From the NCBI GenBank assembly GCA_963978905.1, contig OZ022260.1, positions 41,352,259 to 41,416,258 of the forward strand: a stretch of DNA of 64,000 bases, written 5' to 3'. Source of the stretch: Trichostrongylus colubriformis. Lineage: Eukaryota; Nematoda; Chromadorea; Rhabditida; Trichostrongylidae. The number at the start of each line of letters is the position of its first letter. Position 1 is the first letter of the stretch. The translations under genes were made by a program, and so were the position numbers. Shown piece after piece: positions 12,741 through 25,555 of this stretch. The notes under the pieces are model-generated. The model was not told the DNA's origin. It ran no database searches and saw nothing but the letters and a program-made list of their open reading frames with translations.

Positions 12741-15611
12741 TTGAAGCTAACATCAACTGAGTCCCTAGTTTTCTCGGACAACGATTCTGCTACAGCAAGG
12801 ATCTGTACTTACAACGCACAAACTCATGCATCGGAAGCGAGTATCGAAGATCTGATGATGCAAGCCAGGGAAGATCAAGTACGACGTCATCGGACTGACC
12901 GAGAGCCCGCTACACGCCGTGTACGAGACTGGTGAAGAACTGTTCCTTGGAACATGCGACAGGAGAGGCGTTGGCGGTGTGGGCGTTCTCGTCAACACGC
13001 ACTTGGCCATGAACATTGATTCGTACGAAAATCTGACAACCCGAATCGGACGTTTGTGATTGAAAAGATGCGGTTCAATCCCGGCTTTGACCATCTTCGT
13101 CGCCTACGCACCAACATCAAGCTACGACGAGGACGAGCCCGAAGCTTTTTATCTGGAATTGGAGAAGTTCTACAAGGAAGACCACACCTTCTTCAAGGTC
13201 ATCGTCGGCGACTTCAACGCCAAGATCGGCCCTAGAAGAACGGACAATGAGCTTCACATCGAGACTCACGGAGCGGAATGGAATGAGCAGGGTGAAAGGC
13301 TGTTTGAGTTTATTATGTCGATCAACTCATCCATGGTAACTCACAGTTCCAGAAGCCCTCTCATCTGCAATGGACTTGGGAGTCACCCGGTGGACAATTC
13401 CATAATGAGATCGATCACGTGATCTTCAATCGAAGGTTTTGCCTGACCGACGTCGCTGTTGTTCCGAAGTTCAACACGGGATCAGACCATCGACTCATCC
13501 GCGCAAAATTCCTCTTTTCGATACGTGGAGAGAGAGCCGCGAAATTCAAGGAGCGAAGACCCAAGACAGTCATCAACTGGGAACACTTCGTTTCTCTCGC
13601 TGGTGTATGGGATTCCGTTATCGAAAACATCGACGACGAGTACAACCGGCTCGTTGAGCATCTTCACGATTGTGCCAGGGGGCAGAGAGTTTGAAAGTCA
13701 CAAAGGGGCATCTCTCTTCGGAAACTCTCGAGCTGATACGCCAACGTGGAGCCGCACGAGCCGCAGGCGATTACCAACTGACGTCCGAACTTGCGAGGCG
13801 ATGCAGAGAGGCGATAAAAGAAAATCTCAAGGAGAGAAGAGCAGCAGTGCTGGCTCAAACAGCAGAGGCTGGGAGGAGCATTCGCAATGCCTGCCGAAGC
13901 TTCGCCAGTTATAAGACCAAAATGACCGGTCTCCGACGTTCGGACGGCACAGAAACTGCTTCCCGAAGGGCAATGGAGAAGGTCATCTACGATTTCTACT
14001 CGGATCTCTTCGATAGCCACGTCCAACTGCCTAGGAGCAATCTGAAGCAGGATGGATATGTCGTTCCATCGGTTCTCCCTTGCGAAGTCCGACATGCCAT
14101 TTCGTCGGTGAAGAATGGTACAGCACCCGGCCCCGACAGGATTAGACCGGAACATCTGAAGAATCTTCCGCCAGTCATCGTCAAAACACTAGCCCGACCT
14201 TCACACGCTACCTGTCGATGCAAAGTACCCACATCGTGGAAAACTAGCAGGACTGTGCTGCTGCATAAGAAGGGAGATCCACACGACATCGGCAATTATC
14301 GTCCAATCTGCCTGCTGTCTGTAGTTTACAAGCTCTTCACTCGTGTCATCTTGAATAGGATCGGTAGAACTTTAGACGAAGGACAGCCATGCGAGCAAGC
14401 AGAGTTTCGGAAAGGATTCAGTACAATCGATCACATCCACACGGTCACTAGACTCATCGAAGTATCGCGAGAGTACAAGATGCCGTTATGTCTCACATTC
14501 ATCGATTTGAAGAAAACCTTCGACTGCGTTGAGACAGAAGCGGTTATCAAAGCCCTGGGAAACCAGGGTGTGCCGACTCAGTATACTTAGTGAGCTCTAC
14601 AGCAACTTCACGACCAGGATCTCGCCATTCTACAAGGAAGTCATCATCGACGTGAAGAGAGGGGTTCGACAAGGCGACACTATCTCGCCAAAACTATTCA
14701 GCGCCGCTCTTGAGAACGTCATGCGTCAACTGGAATGGGAAGGAATGGGAGTGAAGGTCGATGGTCGGCATCTACACCACCTCCGCTTCGCTGACGACAT
14801 CGTGCTGATAATACCGACAATCCAGCAAGCGGAACGGATGCTAGCCGATTTCGACTGCGAGTGTGGAAAGATTGGTCTACAGCTGAACCTGACGAAGACG
14901 ATGTTCATGAGAAACGGATTGGTACCTGACGCCCCATTCACGCTCAACGGAACGAACATCACCGAATGTTTCAGCTATGTGTACCTAGGTCGGGAAGTCA
15001 ATATGATGAACGACTTAGCACCAGAGCTGAGCAGGAGGAAAAGAACGGCATGGCGAGCCTTCAAGACCATCGAGGGAGTAGTGAGGAAGACGAAGAACAT
15101 CCGGCTCCGTGCCCATCTCTTCGATTCCGCTGTCCTTCCTGCCCTAACATACGCCTCAGAGACCTGGACTCTACGTAAGCAAGAGGAACATGCGGTCGGC
15201 GTCATCCAACGCGCCATCGAGAGGACGATGCTCGGAGTATTCCGATACACGCAAGTGCAGAGGGGAGCCCGGAGTTCCAAACTCCGTCATCGATCAAAGA
15301 TCAGGGACGCCGTCGTGTTTGCCAAGGAATCGAAGATTAGATGAGCCGGACACGTCATGCAATATCGTGATGACCGTTGGACCAGAGCGGTTACCGATTG
15401 GATCCCTCGGGACGTCAAACGAACACCTGGACGACCGCCGGCCCGATGGTCAGACTTCTTCACGAAAGCTCTGCGCGAAAGGAACGAGACGCTGCGTGTC
15501 CCTGGAGCCAGAAACGTTCACTGGACTGCTTTGGCTCGCGACAGGGACGAATGGAGACGTTGCTGGCGCCCGCTCGAGGCTCTCGATGAACAACGGGACG
15601 ACAGGTGACAG
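12741..15611 (+). pseudogene. RTE-type non-LTR retrotransposon, disabled
   Basis: Endonuclease plus reverse transcriptase of an RTE-like element, in broken frames. The endonuclease starts ARICTYNAQT. It continues with a GLTE motif near 12,895, GDFNAKIG near 13,207 and SDHRLIRAK near 13,485, the three catalytic blocks of APE-type endonucleases. The RT half carries NYRPICLLSV (14,297), FIDLKKTFDC (14,500), GVRQGDTISP (14,665) and FADDIVLI (14,789), so the active-site Asp pair is kept. A C-terminal GRPPARWSD block is at 15,430. Damage seen: an extra G near 12,870, TGA at 13,057, frameshifts near 13,325, 13,680 and 14,585, and TGA at 15,342 where Trp is expected. The 5' end is truncated at or just before the endonuclease. 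It cannot express a full protein. Confidence 0.85.
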
Positions 15612-15881
15612 GAGACAGTATTGTATTACCAGATACGTTTACTTACTACAAGGCGTCAAAAATAGAGGTCATTTGAAAATGATCGGACTTTTTGATATGA
15701 CTTGAAAATTCCACATAGATTTTTATTCTATGGCAAAATAATCAAAAGCAGAAATACTATTTATTATGAACAAACTCATCACCACAACAATACATGACTG
15801 CATTTTTAGAAATGTTCCAAAGAAAGGTCTATTGCTAGACGATCATTCGGTGCTGAACACGGTCTCCAGATCCACTACCAT

Positions 15882-16851
15882 TCATCCTTGCTTGCATCTC
15901 TTGTATATCATCCAAGATGCCACAAGAATAGCAATGACGATAAGAGCGCCGAGAAGCAGCCATCCGAAAATCTGTATCAGTCCTCATTCGAAAGTGATTA
16001 TGAAACTGATTAATAGCTCAAATATGAATTGGTATTCAAATCCAAAGTAGCTGCAGATGATTTGCGAATTTTCGCATCGAAATTCTGTTTGGCAGAAAAT
16101 CCGTCGAAAGTTGCATTTTGAGAAAAGAGATGACATTCAAAATTTTCTGTGACAAGTATGTAGTACTCGCAAATAAAGTTTCAACATGAGTTTTGGAATC
16201 AGACCGTAACGGAATTCTCAGGAGCTGCACCTCTTCCATACTGTCCTTTAAACTCACAATTATTCTGCAAATTGAAGACGCTGCTCAACTAATCGACGCA
16301 GATTCCCTTCAGGAAGTTAAAGTTTAAAGGAGGAAGTTTTTGGCGTTCAGCAACTCCTTCCTGGGATGCGCCGCACATTCCAGTTCCATTCAGAATCGTG
16401 ATGGCTGGTGAATGTGATATGGCCTACACAATGACTTGCGGTGGCCAGCCAGTGCTTTTATCCCCCCAGACTAATCTGGTACCAATTCGCAGACCCCGGA
16501 GGGATGGAAGGCTTGGTTGTGCTGGGCGGGCATTGATGCGGGATTTGATTTCCGCACCATGAGAGTGGGGTGTGCGTCACCTGTTTTTATTTGGTTTGGA
16601 GCACTTTTCCATCCGATTATCGGCTAAATCACTTACACTGACTTGTCCACAGCATTCGGTTAAATTAGGTACACAGCAGAAACGTCCATAAATCCCGAAT
16701 GAGGTGCATGAGTTGACCACACATGACTAAAAGCTTTGTTTAAATTTTGTACAGCAACACGTTTTCCAATTTTCACTGCTTCAGCGCGATTTTTCTGGTA
16801 GATAATGTAATAAAGTACAACACTGCTCAGATTTTTTTTAAAAACAGACAC
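15882..16851 (-). pseudogene. small six-Cys, single-TM protein copy (family member 3), start lost
   Basis: Exon 2 (16,726-16,637) encodes an intact cysteine module beginning SCVVNSCTSFGIYGRFCC and ending ECCGQVS before GTAAGT. Exon 3 (15,971-15,882) encodes IFGWLLLGALIVIAILV, continues to YKRCKQG and ends in TGA. The intron between them is 665 bp and phase 0. A fitting first exon with ATG is missing. A 30-nt candidate at 16,851-16,822 begins GTG instead of ATG, and a nearer candidate at 16,785-16,759 would leave an intron of only about 32 bp. The copy is either recently disabled or uses an upstream exon I have not found. Calling it a pseudogene is tentative. Confidence 0.5.
16316..16582 (-). 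mobile_element. tRNA-derived SINE-like element, copy 1 (minus)
   Basis: Read on the minus strand it begins CGCACACCCCACTCTCATGG, then a B-box-like segment (GGAAATCAAATCCCGC), a body ending CCAGGAAGGAGTTGCTGAACGCC, and a tail CTTCCTCCTTTAAACTTTAAC. It matches the plus-strand copy at 61,612-61,905 along its length. It lies in intron 2 of family member 3. Confidence 0.6.
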
Positions 16852-16899
16852 CTGTCGACAGATTAATCAACGCAAACTGTCGCAACGTTATGACTTCGT

Positions 16900-18160
16900 T
16901 TAAATTGAATATAATGGGAAAAATTGGCAGCCTCAGATTCGACTCAATGCAAGGAGCTCAACAACCTATAAAATGTCGATGTTGGATAACCAGGCCACCA
17001 GTTTTTAGGTGAAAGCTGCAAAGATTGCTGTCCTACTTCGAGGCAAACTTCCGAGCTTTTTGGCCCTAAATTCACATGTTCATTTGTTGCTTGTCCATGT
17101 TCCGTACAAGCACCATTTTCACCAAGAATATGAGAGCAGTGGTAGAATTTTGGATCTATAGCAAGATGATCTTTACATCACTGAACAGCATTTTTGACAG
17201 TGAATACAACAGCATAAGTTTCGTCTAAAATTGAATAATGCCCGTCCATGGCCATTTCATGTGCAATCAGCACACTTTTTATATTCATCATTCTGGGCAT
17301 TGATAGAATGCCGCTTTCATTTCCTAGAATTGTAGGTTGTTCTACTCGAAAACTTCATGCGATCTTCATTGATCAAAATGTTATTTTGGAGATAGGAAAG
17401 GAAATTATTCAGAGTTCAAAATAGACCGTACACCGATGTTCGAGACACTGTTAAAGAAGAAGTGCTTGCTTGTACTTTGGGAATCAAGAAGATTTCTTTA
17501 GTATGCAAAGTGGTCAGTGAAAGGTAAGTGATTTTTTCATTTACTCCTTCGACTCTGACGAAATGGGCTCGAAAACATTTAAACTGGCGTGAAAAGCTGC
17601 AGAAAAGTGCCTTGAAACATCAAGATAACTCGCTGGAAACTGGGGTTTATGCGGAACATGGACGAGCAACAATTGAAAATGTGAATGTCGGCCCAAAAAA
17701 TTAGAGTCTTGCCCGGGTAAAAAAGGTATCTTTGCAGCTTTCTCGACACTTATAGGTCGTTGAACTCGTAGCATAGAGTTGAATCCAAGGCTTCCAAATT
17801 TTCCCATTCTACGCATTTTACATGAAGTTATGACGTTGCGACGGCTTGCATTGATTAATTTGTCGACAGATTTCCATTTTCAAAGGTTGTGAGCGGTATT
17901 GTACACATTACCCGTCGAAATTATCGGTAATAGCTTTTTTTGAGCTGTTGGTCCCCTCTTGGATCTCCTCATCCCATAGCATCCCATTCCCATAGCTTAT
18001 AGTCTGCTATCACTTCACGTTCATCTCACATCAATTCAATACTTCTCCTCTGAATCTTATGAATGCGTGTAGGTGACAACTACATAGTTGTGAACGAGCC
18101 CTCCACCACTACCCCCAATGACGGCTCCCTCGAGGTGCCCTCTACCCACTATGCCCAAGC
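16900..18160. other. gene-free stretch
   Basis: AT-rich. Two segments near 16,900-17,060 and 17,530-17,840 look like rough inverted relatives of each other (GCTCAACAACCTATAAAATG against the opposite-sense TAGGTCGTTGAACTCG and TTTTCCCATT blocks). This suggests a decayed element of about 0.9 kb. No protein is recognised. Confidence 0.4.
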
Positions 18161-19706
18161 CTCTTCCGTGACTTTCAAAAACACATCGCTGACTTTAATC
18201 CGTCTTTTTCCCACGTCCGGGTCATATTGGAACAAAATCAACAATTTTCGCTCGAAAAGTGAAACATTCCAGAGAACGCTCCGCCCACCATGAGCGGAGC
18301 TTAAGTTGGTCTATGTGTTCCTTACTTTTTGTCCCATACCTTGCACATCGCAAACTTGTCCCCATCTCCACAGGTCACTTTTCATGGAACATTCAAGCTC
18401 GGCCTAGCATTAAAGTGCTCCGCCCACCACTGGAATTTCTTTCTCCTCCATAGTCCGACCTACTATCAGCCATCTCCATTTTTCTCCCTGTTCCTGAACC
18501 ACTCTCAAAACTAATAGCAATCTTACAGTGTACCCTACACGGTCAATTACATGCTCCTCCCACTGTGGGAGGGCTTCCACTTACTGTAAGTGTGTTTAAG
18601 ATAGCTTGGATATAGTTAATTTCCACCGATTTCTTCCTAGTCTTTAGGCTGTGTTGTAACCGAGTTATGAGTTTATGTTACACGGACCGCCCACGGGGTG
18701 CGCTCAGCTCACTGTGCCCAGGCCACTTTCATACTTTCAGAAACTCATGGCTGACCTTAATCCATCTTTTCTCCACGTTTGGACCATTTTCGAACTGAGC
18801 GAACAATTTTCGAGAGGACCGGACGCTTGAGAGCCCGCACCACCCACAGTGGGCGGAGCTTAGCATGGTTCATGTGTGCCCCTTACTTTTCAACATGCCC
18901 TCAAATTTGTCCCTATCCCCACAGGTCGTTTTTTTATGTAAGGTCCAAGCTTCGCCCGCCACCACAAATGTTCTGCCCACTGTGCCTCCTTTATGACTTT
19001 CACAAACTCATCCCTGACCTTAATCCATCTTCTCAACACGTTGGGGCACATTCCACCCAATTAAAGGAATCGTCCACGGAAAATGCGTTTTTGTGTTACC
19101 CATACGTTTCTGTTGTATTTGCCTAATGGGGGCCTCATGCAAAATTTCACGCGAAAAAATGCGAATCTGGCTGAGATACAGCACCACAAAGTGCGGTCCC
19201 AGTGGGCGGGGCCTAAGAGTAAAAGCCTCGTCCCGTGGTCCGCCGACGTTGGAAACGGAGAGTGGGACTGTTTACGAAACTTTCTGCTCCTACAATGCGT
19301 CTCCGACCACGGCGGACGACGGAACGAGGCTTTTCTCTTAGGCCCCGCCCACTGGGACCGCACTTTGTGGTGCTGTATCTCAGCCAGATTCGCATTTTTT
19401 CGCGTGAAATTTTGCATGAGGCCCACATCAGGCAAATACAACATAAACGTATGGGTAACACAAAAACTCATTTTCCGTGGACGATTCCTTTAAGGAACCG
19501 ATCATTCCAGCGCACGCCCTGTCCACCGGAAGGCGTTTAACTTGGTCCATGTGCGTCGTTTACTTCTTGCCCCATGCCCTACTCATACCACTCTTGTCTC
19601 CAACTCGACAGGTCTTTTTTCATATATTAACTAATTTAGTGGCAGACGGACTAGCGACAGATGGACGCACAGACACACAGACGAAGCGTTTTATATACAG
19701 TAGCGA
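18160..19706 (-). mobile_element. non-autonomous Helitron-like element with minisatellite, interrupted by a MITE
   Basis: On the minus strand a terminus resembling TCNCTACTNTATATAA begins at 19,706, followed by GACA/GACG-rich DNA. Then come diverged repeats of a unit of about 265 bp, recognisable by the CTGACCTTAATCCATC block (18,187, 18,745, 19,005) and by GGGCGGAGCTTA. The same unit recurs at 30.6, 42.8-43.2, 58.3-59.2, 61.9-62.0 and 63.2-63.7 kb. A TTAA-type MITE is inserted at 19,061-19,493. Assignment to Helitrons rests on the 5' terminus only; no 3' hairpin/CTRR end was fixed. Confidence 0.5.
19061..19493. mobile_element. TTAA-ended long-TIR MITE, copy 2 (near-perfect palindrome)
   Basis: Starts TTAAAGGAATCGTCCACGG and ends with the exact inverse CCGTGGACGATTCCTTTAA. 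The arms, roughly 200 bp each, are nearly complementary and include AGTGGGCGGGGCCTAAGAG and its inverse. The TTAA at each end coincides with a TTAA present at the same place in uninterrupted copies of the surrounding minisatellite, supporting TTAA target duplication as in piggyBac-type elements. No coding capacity. Confidence 0.8.
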
Positions 19707-21214
19707 TGATGACCTGTGTTGTGATATTCTCTTTTACTTACCGCAGATCCGATCGGGAAAAATTCTGGCCCGCCGCTTGACCGTAAGTCCATTGATCTGT
19801 TCATCCGAACTCTTTACCAACAGAATTCACAGCAAATCTAAAAGTAGTTATAATTATTACCAAGTGGTACTGGACTAGGCTGCCCCAGTATGCACGTATC
19901 CCACTGATGCTGAGTACAGTGGTACGAAAAATTTCAGAAATACTGTAATAGTCTTCAGCACTAAAAACGCGAATCGTCCGGGTCCTAAAGCTATGTAACT
20001 ACAATTCATAAGAATTTGGGCGCATGTCGTCAGGACGGAAATCGCGATGCGGCACCGCTCCCGCTACGTTCGCGCACGAGCCGCCCGTTTCTGGTCACGG
20101 CAACCTTCTGCTTCGATGTATAAGTAGCCGTTTATCCGTATCATGACCTTTTTATACCTTTTTCCTTATCCTAACATTTGCAAGCGCTAACGTAGTTATG
20201 GGGAAGGACCACTAAACTGAGGGCGGCGCCCGGCGCTACATTTGCCTAGATCTCTAGTCCCAGCTTCAATTTCGAAGGGAAGCTCTTACCTTCCAAAAGT
20301 AAGGCTCAAGTGAACATATACACATTAGTGTAGAAATTGATGAATGTAGAACGGTTTCGAGTGAGCGACGACAGCGCGATAATGAGATCTGCGCCCGAAT
20401 ACATAAGCACCTTCTTATATAATTTGAACAGTAGTGTGCAGATTTGTGAGCGAAAGTTTTTGTCATCTTGTTCCCTATTTACCTTACGTTCGCAACTATT
20501 GAACACCCATTACTTGGGGCATCAAAGTTTTTCTTGAAAAATCGCAGACGTAGAATTAGATCAAATCAATAAGAAAAAGGATAAAGGATAAAATTTTCGG
20601 CGTCATCAACCCCTTTCTGGGAGCGCAACGAAAAATACCATTCTGTAGGAGCACTGTAGCTCTGACGCGAATGCGCTGCCCCAATCGGAATAGGACAACT
20701 CGTGCGCGATCGTTGCATGCCGCACGCGGCCGCGCGATTTTGCTGTCCTAACGATATACACTCTTGAAAATTTCGTCTATCCACTAACTTTCATCGTTTC
20801 GATTTTCGAATTTTTTGCTCATTACATTATTTTTTGAACTAAAATAATTTGATAGATCCGAATTAAGAAGAATCGAAGTGAAGCTTCAGGTCATTGTAAT
20901 GGAAAGGTCTGATGAGCGGTTCACATTAGTAGAGCTTCTAGTCATTGCTTCAGTTCGTTTCAATTATTAGTAACACAAGAATATGGTCAAGGCAATATTC
21001 CGCTCAGTGGGCGCCGTGACCGGTTTTGCACATATCCTATTACTAGGTTCTAGAAAAATAATGCGACATTTTTCAATGTCCTTCTTTTTTTGACCCACCA
21101 AAAAACACCAAAAATAGGTTCTATTTTTTGAAAAACAATTTCGTTATTCATATGTTTCCTTATTCATAATAATACGCTCATATAATTTCGTTATTCATAA
21201 TAATACGTTCATAT
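19707..21214. other. gene-free stretch
   Basis: GC-rich islands at 20,040-20,100 and 20,210-20,240 are surrounded by AT-rich DNA. The segment 20,585-20,700 has a weak resemblance to the tail of the SINE-like element. No gene is supported. Confidence 0.4.
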
Positions 21215-21216
21215 TA

Positions 21217-22112
21217 TTAGGTTGATTCATAATAAATCCGACAAATTGACAAATTTTAATCATTGTCGTACAACTTTTTAACGACAACTGGGATTTACTT
21301 GAAATATGCTCCATCTTTATCGATGACCTTCTGCCACGGGTTAGGCAGATCATGGTTGCCCTTGCTCCAGAAGGCCGGGGGCTGGAGCTCGAAGAAGTTG
21401 CCGAGTGCCGTCTTGACGTCGCGAGTTTTGAAGTCTCGGCCCTCCAGGTGGCGTTGGCTGTGGGAGAAAAGGTGGAAATCTGAAGGGGCCAGGTCTGGGG
21501 AATACGGTGGGTGTGGAAGCACGGTCCAACTGTACGACAGCAGCTTGGCCTTGGTCGATCTTGCGAAGTGCGGTCTGTGGAAGTAGACACGTTGTCGTGC
21601 TGGAAGTAGACATGTGACCGCCGCCGTAGCGAACTTTGGACATTGGCCTTCAATTCTCGTAATTGACGAACGTAGACGTCGGCGGATACTGTGGTACCTT
21701 CATCGAGCAGCTCCCAGTACTCTACGCCGTGTACGCTCCACCAACCGCGGTTTTCGTCTTCGATGGAATAGTCGCCTGACGCAAACTTCGAATACTACAA
21801 CTACAGTGTACTTCTGCCGGGGGCATGCTCCTTGTGAACTTCTATCAGACGTCTGCCGATATCCGCGGGTTCCTGGCCAGATAGCGATATAAATAGTATG
21901 ACGTTGCGGATGTGGTCTCTGGACGGCTTGAAATCATGCGGCATGGCGGCGGAATGAAACTACTTTGGAGTGATTATTTTGCGGTACCTTAAAGAGCTTC
22001 TCATACTCATTCCAACGGTACCTCGCGCGTCCATTTTCGTTAACTCTTTGCTGAGTTATGATTTCTAGAAACCATCACTACCATTTATCCAAGTCATATC
22101 GACTCAACCTAA
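21217..22112 (-). mobile_element. internally deleted mariner element
   Basis: Terminal inverted repeats TTAGGTTGATTC (21,217) and the inverse GACTCAACCTAA (ending 22,112) are each flanked by TA, the mariner target duplication. Minus-strand fragments match a mariner transposase C-terminus. There is YFQHDNV near 21,590, where the second catalytic Asp lies, then HPPYSPDLAPSDFHLF near 21,500, which carries the third Asp of the D,D34D triad. A short tail ending KVIDKDGAYFK follows. Frames shift between these blocks and the N-terminal half is missing: 896 bp against roughly 1.3 kb for intact elements. Inactive. Confidence 0.8.
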
Positions 22113-22114
22113 TA

Positions 22115-24919
22115 TTTAGAAGCTTTTTGTGAGTGGGTATGAACGCCTTACCTTTCCCGCTCATCTCATTCTCTCACCGAGCAAAATGCTTCAGGGGAAA
22201 GCCGATGATGCATGGAACGAAAGGGTGTACGTTTTGCCGTCGAAAAATGATGCTTCCTTCCATAAAGTAGTAAAGAAAGTCATGAAAAAAGAAGAGGAGT
22301 AGGGAGGTCAATGTGGCTCGGGGCGAGGGAAGAGTAGACGCGGCTTGCCGTCACGCCTTGGGAGATAGCTGACGACACTGTCAAGCTCCTTCCCTAAAAA
22401 GGCTCAGGCAACTCTGGAAGAGCACAGGTGGTTAGGGGACACTCCCCGAACCGCAAGAACGATGCTGCCCGCACGGTAAGTGGGGCCCAGAGCCACATTG
22501 ACCCAGATAGAGAGATAGAGAAATGTACTGAAGTCAGCTCATCGTAATCAAAATCAAAAATTAAATCACCGATTAGATTTTATCCAAATAATTTTCTAAA
22601 TTTTCACTAGGTGATCTCTCTATGAATTCATCCACAGTAGCCTGTAGGAACCTCCAAGAAACTGCGCAGAAAATGGTACAAAACTTATTCAAGCTTAATA
22701 TTTATCGCATATTATTATTCACTGCGTCATTTATTATTATCACCAGTTTGAAATTCTGTGGAGAGGAACACGATATCCGTGATCTGATGGGTGTGCACTC
22801 CTTTACCACAAAATCAGATACTGTGGACTGTCGGATCAGGCGCTCGTGAGATCGCCTCCCCCCCCCCCACGTTCCCCACCCCCCTCCCCTTCCGACTGGA
22901 CGGCTCATTTCACCCTCGCTCCAAACAGTATTTAAGCACACTGAAGAGGCTAGATTTTTTAGGCTTCTGCTTGAGGAGCGGTGAGGTGAAGTGATCAATG
23001 GCCTGTCAAAGGTCGCCAATGAGCAATCGATCGCAAGTAATTTCTGAATTTTTTTTCAATAGCAAAAGTGTGTCTAGTAATAGTGGAAAAGTAAAAAATC
23101 GTATATCATAGTTGACCAACCTTCAACTTGGACCTATGCAGCGTAGCGTAGTGTCACAACTACTAAAAGGCCATATTGAAAGTAATGGCTCCGTATGTTG
23201 CATGTGAAAGGTCTATTTGAGTGCCTTGCCCGAGAGTGGCACGGAAGTATGGGGAGCCAAGGCTAGGTTTTGACTTCCGGGAACCGGAAGAGGATGCTTA
23301 ATAGCAAGGTGCGTGAAAGGGCTACTTTTAGTGTAGCGTGACACTGGAGTAGAGATCCAGAGAACATGTCACACCATCCAGATTTTCCTTCACTCGATTG
23401 AAGCCAAAACCAGGGGGTATTTAGCTGGTGCAACGGTTAGGAATGCCGCCCATGCTCACTTGCATGGTTTATGAGCTACAATATATCCTACCAAGTGGTT
23501 TTTATAAGAACTGCTTGGGAACGTTCAAATGTGACGTCGACTGCTCCAAGCTGCTTACTGCAAAGTATCATGCAAGGAAGCGATAGTACAATTGCTCTTC
23601 AGTTCTTCCTAAAAACCAAGTGGATGGCTCACCATGACGGGGTATTTGTAGATTCGGATTTTCGAGTTTCTTTTCTTATTTCTGAAAAATGTCGTGTTGT
23701 TCTTGTTTACGCAAAATTTGCAGGGAGAGATACGTTCCCTCACATTTTGTTCATGCCCGTGAACTGGAAGGGCCGGGCCGTGAGTCGAAGCGACGGGCTA
23801 TCATCGATTCTTTTAGAGTCACTGATCTCGGTTTCGTTTTTTGCATTGCGTAACCGTAGTGGTTCTGCCAGACCGTCCTTGTGCCCTTGCTCATGATAGC
23901 CGCTTGGACAAAACTTTGAGAGGATGAGTCCGCAGTGAACAAGTACAGCATACATAGCTGGGACTAACAATAAGAGAAACCCAAATCCATGTAGACGGTG
24001 CCTTTGAATCATTAGTGGTTTTGGAATGAAAGGAACAACCATAATGGGACGCAGGACATACGAGTCATTCCAGTCCGGCTCAAGCGAAACCTCGACAGGA
24101 AGTTCTCATTCCATCTGTTCGAGAGAGATACTATTATTGGAAATGAAATTCGTGGAGCGGTGGAGACACTCCGTGTCAATAAGGGGTTAGCTAAGTTCCT
24201 ATGCATATAGCCTACACCTTGACAACAGATCGCGCGACCAAATTAAAGGCACCGGGAAAGGTAAGGAGAGAGAGGGAATTGGAAAGACATGTTTTCTGAA
24301 AAGCAGTATTCCACTTTGAAAAAGGTGATGTGTGACGAAACTCCCATTGAAAAGGCGGCTTGGGGCTTATTACGACCCGCAGCACGGCGTGTCGTTCCGC
24401 TGTTCAGGCGAGGCTGATTTTACCCCTACCCCGTAAGCAATCTACCTCACCGGCTAGTGACGTAGACGAGAAGGGGAGGTGGCGGAAGAAAGGGGGAGGG
24501 GGCGAGGGTGTTGGGTCCCTCTTTCTCGCGTTTTCCGTCGTTTCATTTCGTTCTTCCTCTAATATGTATTGCACTTTTGAGCTTTCAGTTCTACAATCCG
24601 CCAGATTTATCTCTCCCGATGTCTTGAAGAGAGCTTGCTCGCGTGGACACCAAGAAACATCAACTTGTCCATGTTTCGGTTTCTGGCTCATCAAGAACCC
24701 TTTCAGAGCATAGGTTACGTAGAAAAGTGTTCAATCTTGAGGTGGCCTAAATGTTGCTTTTATGCCTCTTTTACAGCAGCCGAATTATCGAGGCTAAATC
24801 ATATTTATTCATATAATAATGGATACATCGAGGAGGCATATATCATATAAAATTTTTTTATAGAAATGAATCAATCTCTGAGCATTAAACGACGCGGTTA
24901 TCAGGTCCCATACAGCCCA
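22115..24919. other. gene-free stretch with dispersed-repeat fragment
   Basis: The segment 24,290-24,530 (GTGATGTGTGACGAAACTCCCATTGAA..., CACGGCGTGTCGT) is related to 59,980-60,190 and marks a dispersed repeat. Poly-C and C-rich runs occur near 22,860. Open frames such as 23,471-23,896 show no recognisable domain. Confidence 0.45.
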
Positions 24920-25555
24920 TTACTTGTGCCACCATCTGCATACCATGCAGGTTATCACAAGAATAATGACGATAAGAGCGCCAACCACTAGCCATCCGAA
25001 AATCTGTATTAACCAAGAATTAGGAACGATCATTAAACGATAACCTGAAACTGAATTTGAGTAGGAACGGCTTTGGGCAATCCTAAAAACTTTGCATTTT
25101 GACAGCACGTTGCGCAAGAAGGGTGTGACCAAAGCTGCTGGCGAAAGGACATGCTTGAACCACTGGGCATCACGTGCCGCGGAATTGGCTGTGGCTGGAT
25201 ACGATGGCCCGGGCTCGCTCCCACAGCTCCTGGAGGGTAAAACCAGTGTTTTACTCGAAGCAAACTCGAACCCAGATATCAGTATGCAACAAGCGTACCT
25301 TTGACTGGTTGAAGGAGCACGCCCCAGATCGCCCCGCCCACACCACCATTGCGGCCACAGTCTTTGAAATGATTTTGTAGTTCGATGCCTGCCCATTTCA
25401 AGTGATAGGCAGCAGACTCACAGAGAAGTCAATAGCTGTAATCAATTACCAATAAAAATACTTACGCTGACTTGTATGCAACATTCAGTCGGATTGGATT
25501 CACAACAGAAGCTCTTATAAACTCCGTACGAACTGCATGTCTTGAGAGCGCATAG
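24920..25555 (-). CDS. small six-Cys, single-TM protein (family member 4), first exon not located
   Basis: Exon 2 (25,555-25,466) encodes 30 residues starting LCALKTCSSYGVYKSFCC and ending ECCIQVS, with a TTTCAG acceptor and GTAAG donor. Exon 3 (25,003-24,920) encodes IFGWLVVGALIVIILVI, then TCMVCRWWHK and TAA. The intron is 462 bp and phase 0. The six-Cys spacing C-x4-C-x9-CC-x6-CC is complete. The short N-terminal exon seen in members 1, 2 and 5 is not obvious. A weak candidate ATG lies at 25,786. Intact exons with good splice sites argue for a functional or recently functional gene of about 65 aa. Function unknown. Confidence 0.55.

Noticed and set aside
19061..19540. Mirror-image frames of about 136 codons on opposite strands
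   Set aside because: Direct result of the near-perfect palindrome of the MITE.
22850..22875. Poly-C and poly-G tracts (also near 6,100, 6,770, 27,233, 33,140, 38,150, 41,570, 44,200)
   Set aside because: Noted as possible G4-forming sites, but they are simple homopolymers common in this sequence and have no consistent context.
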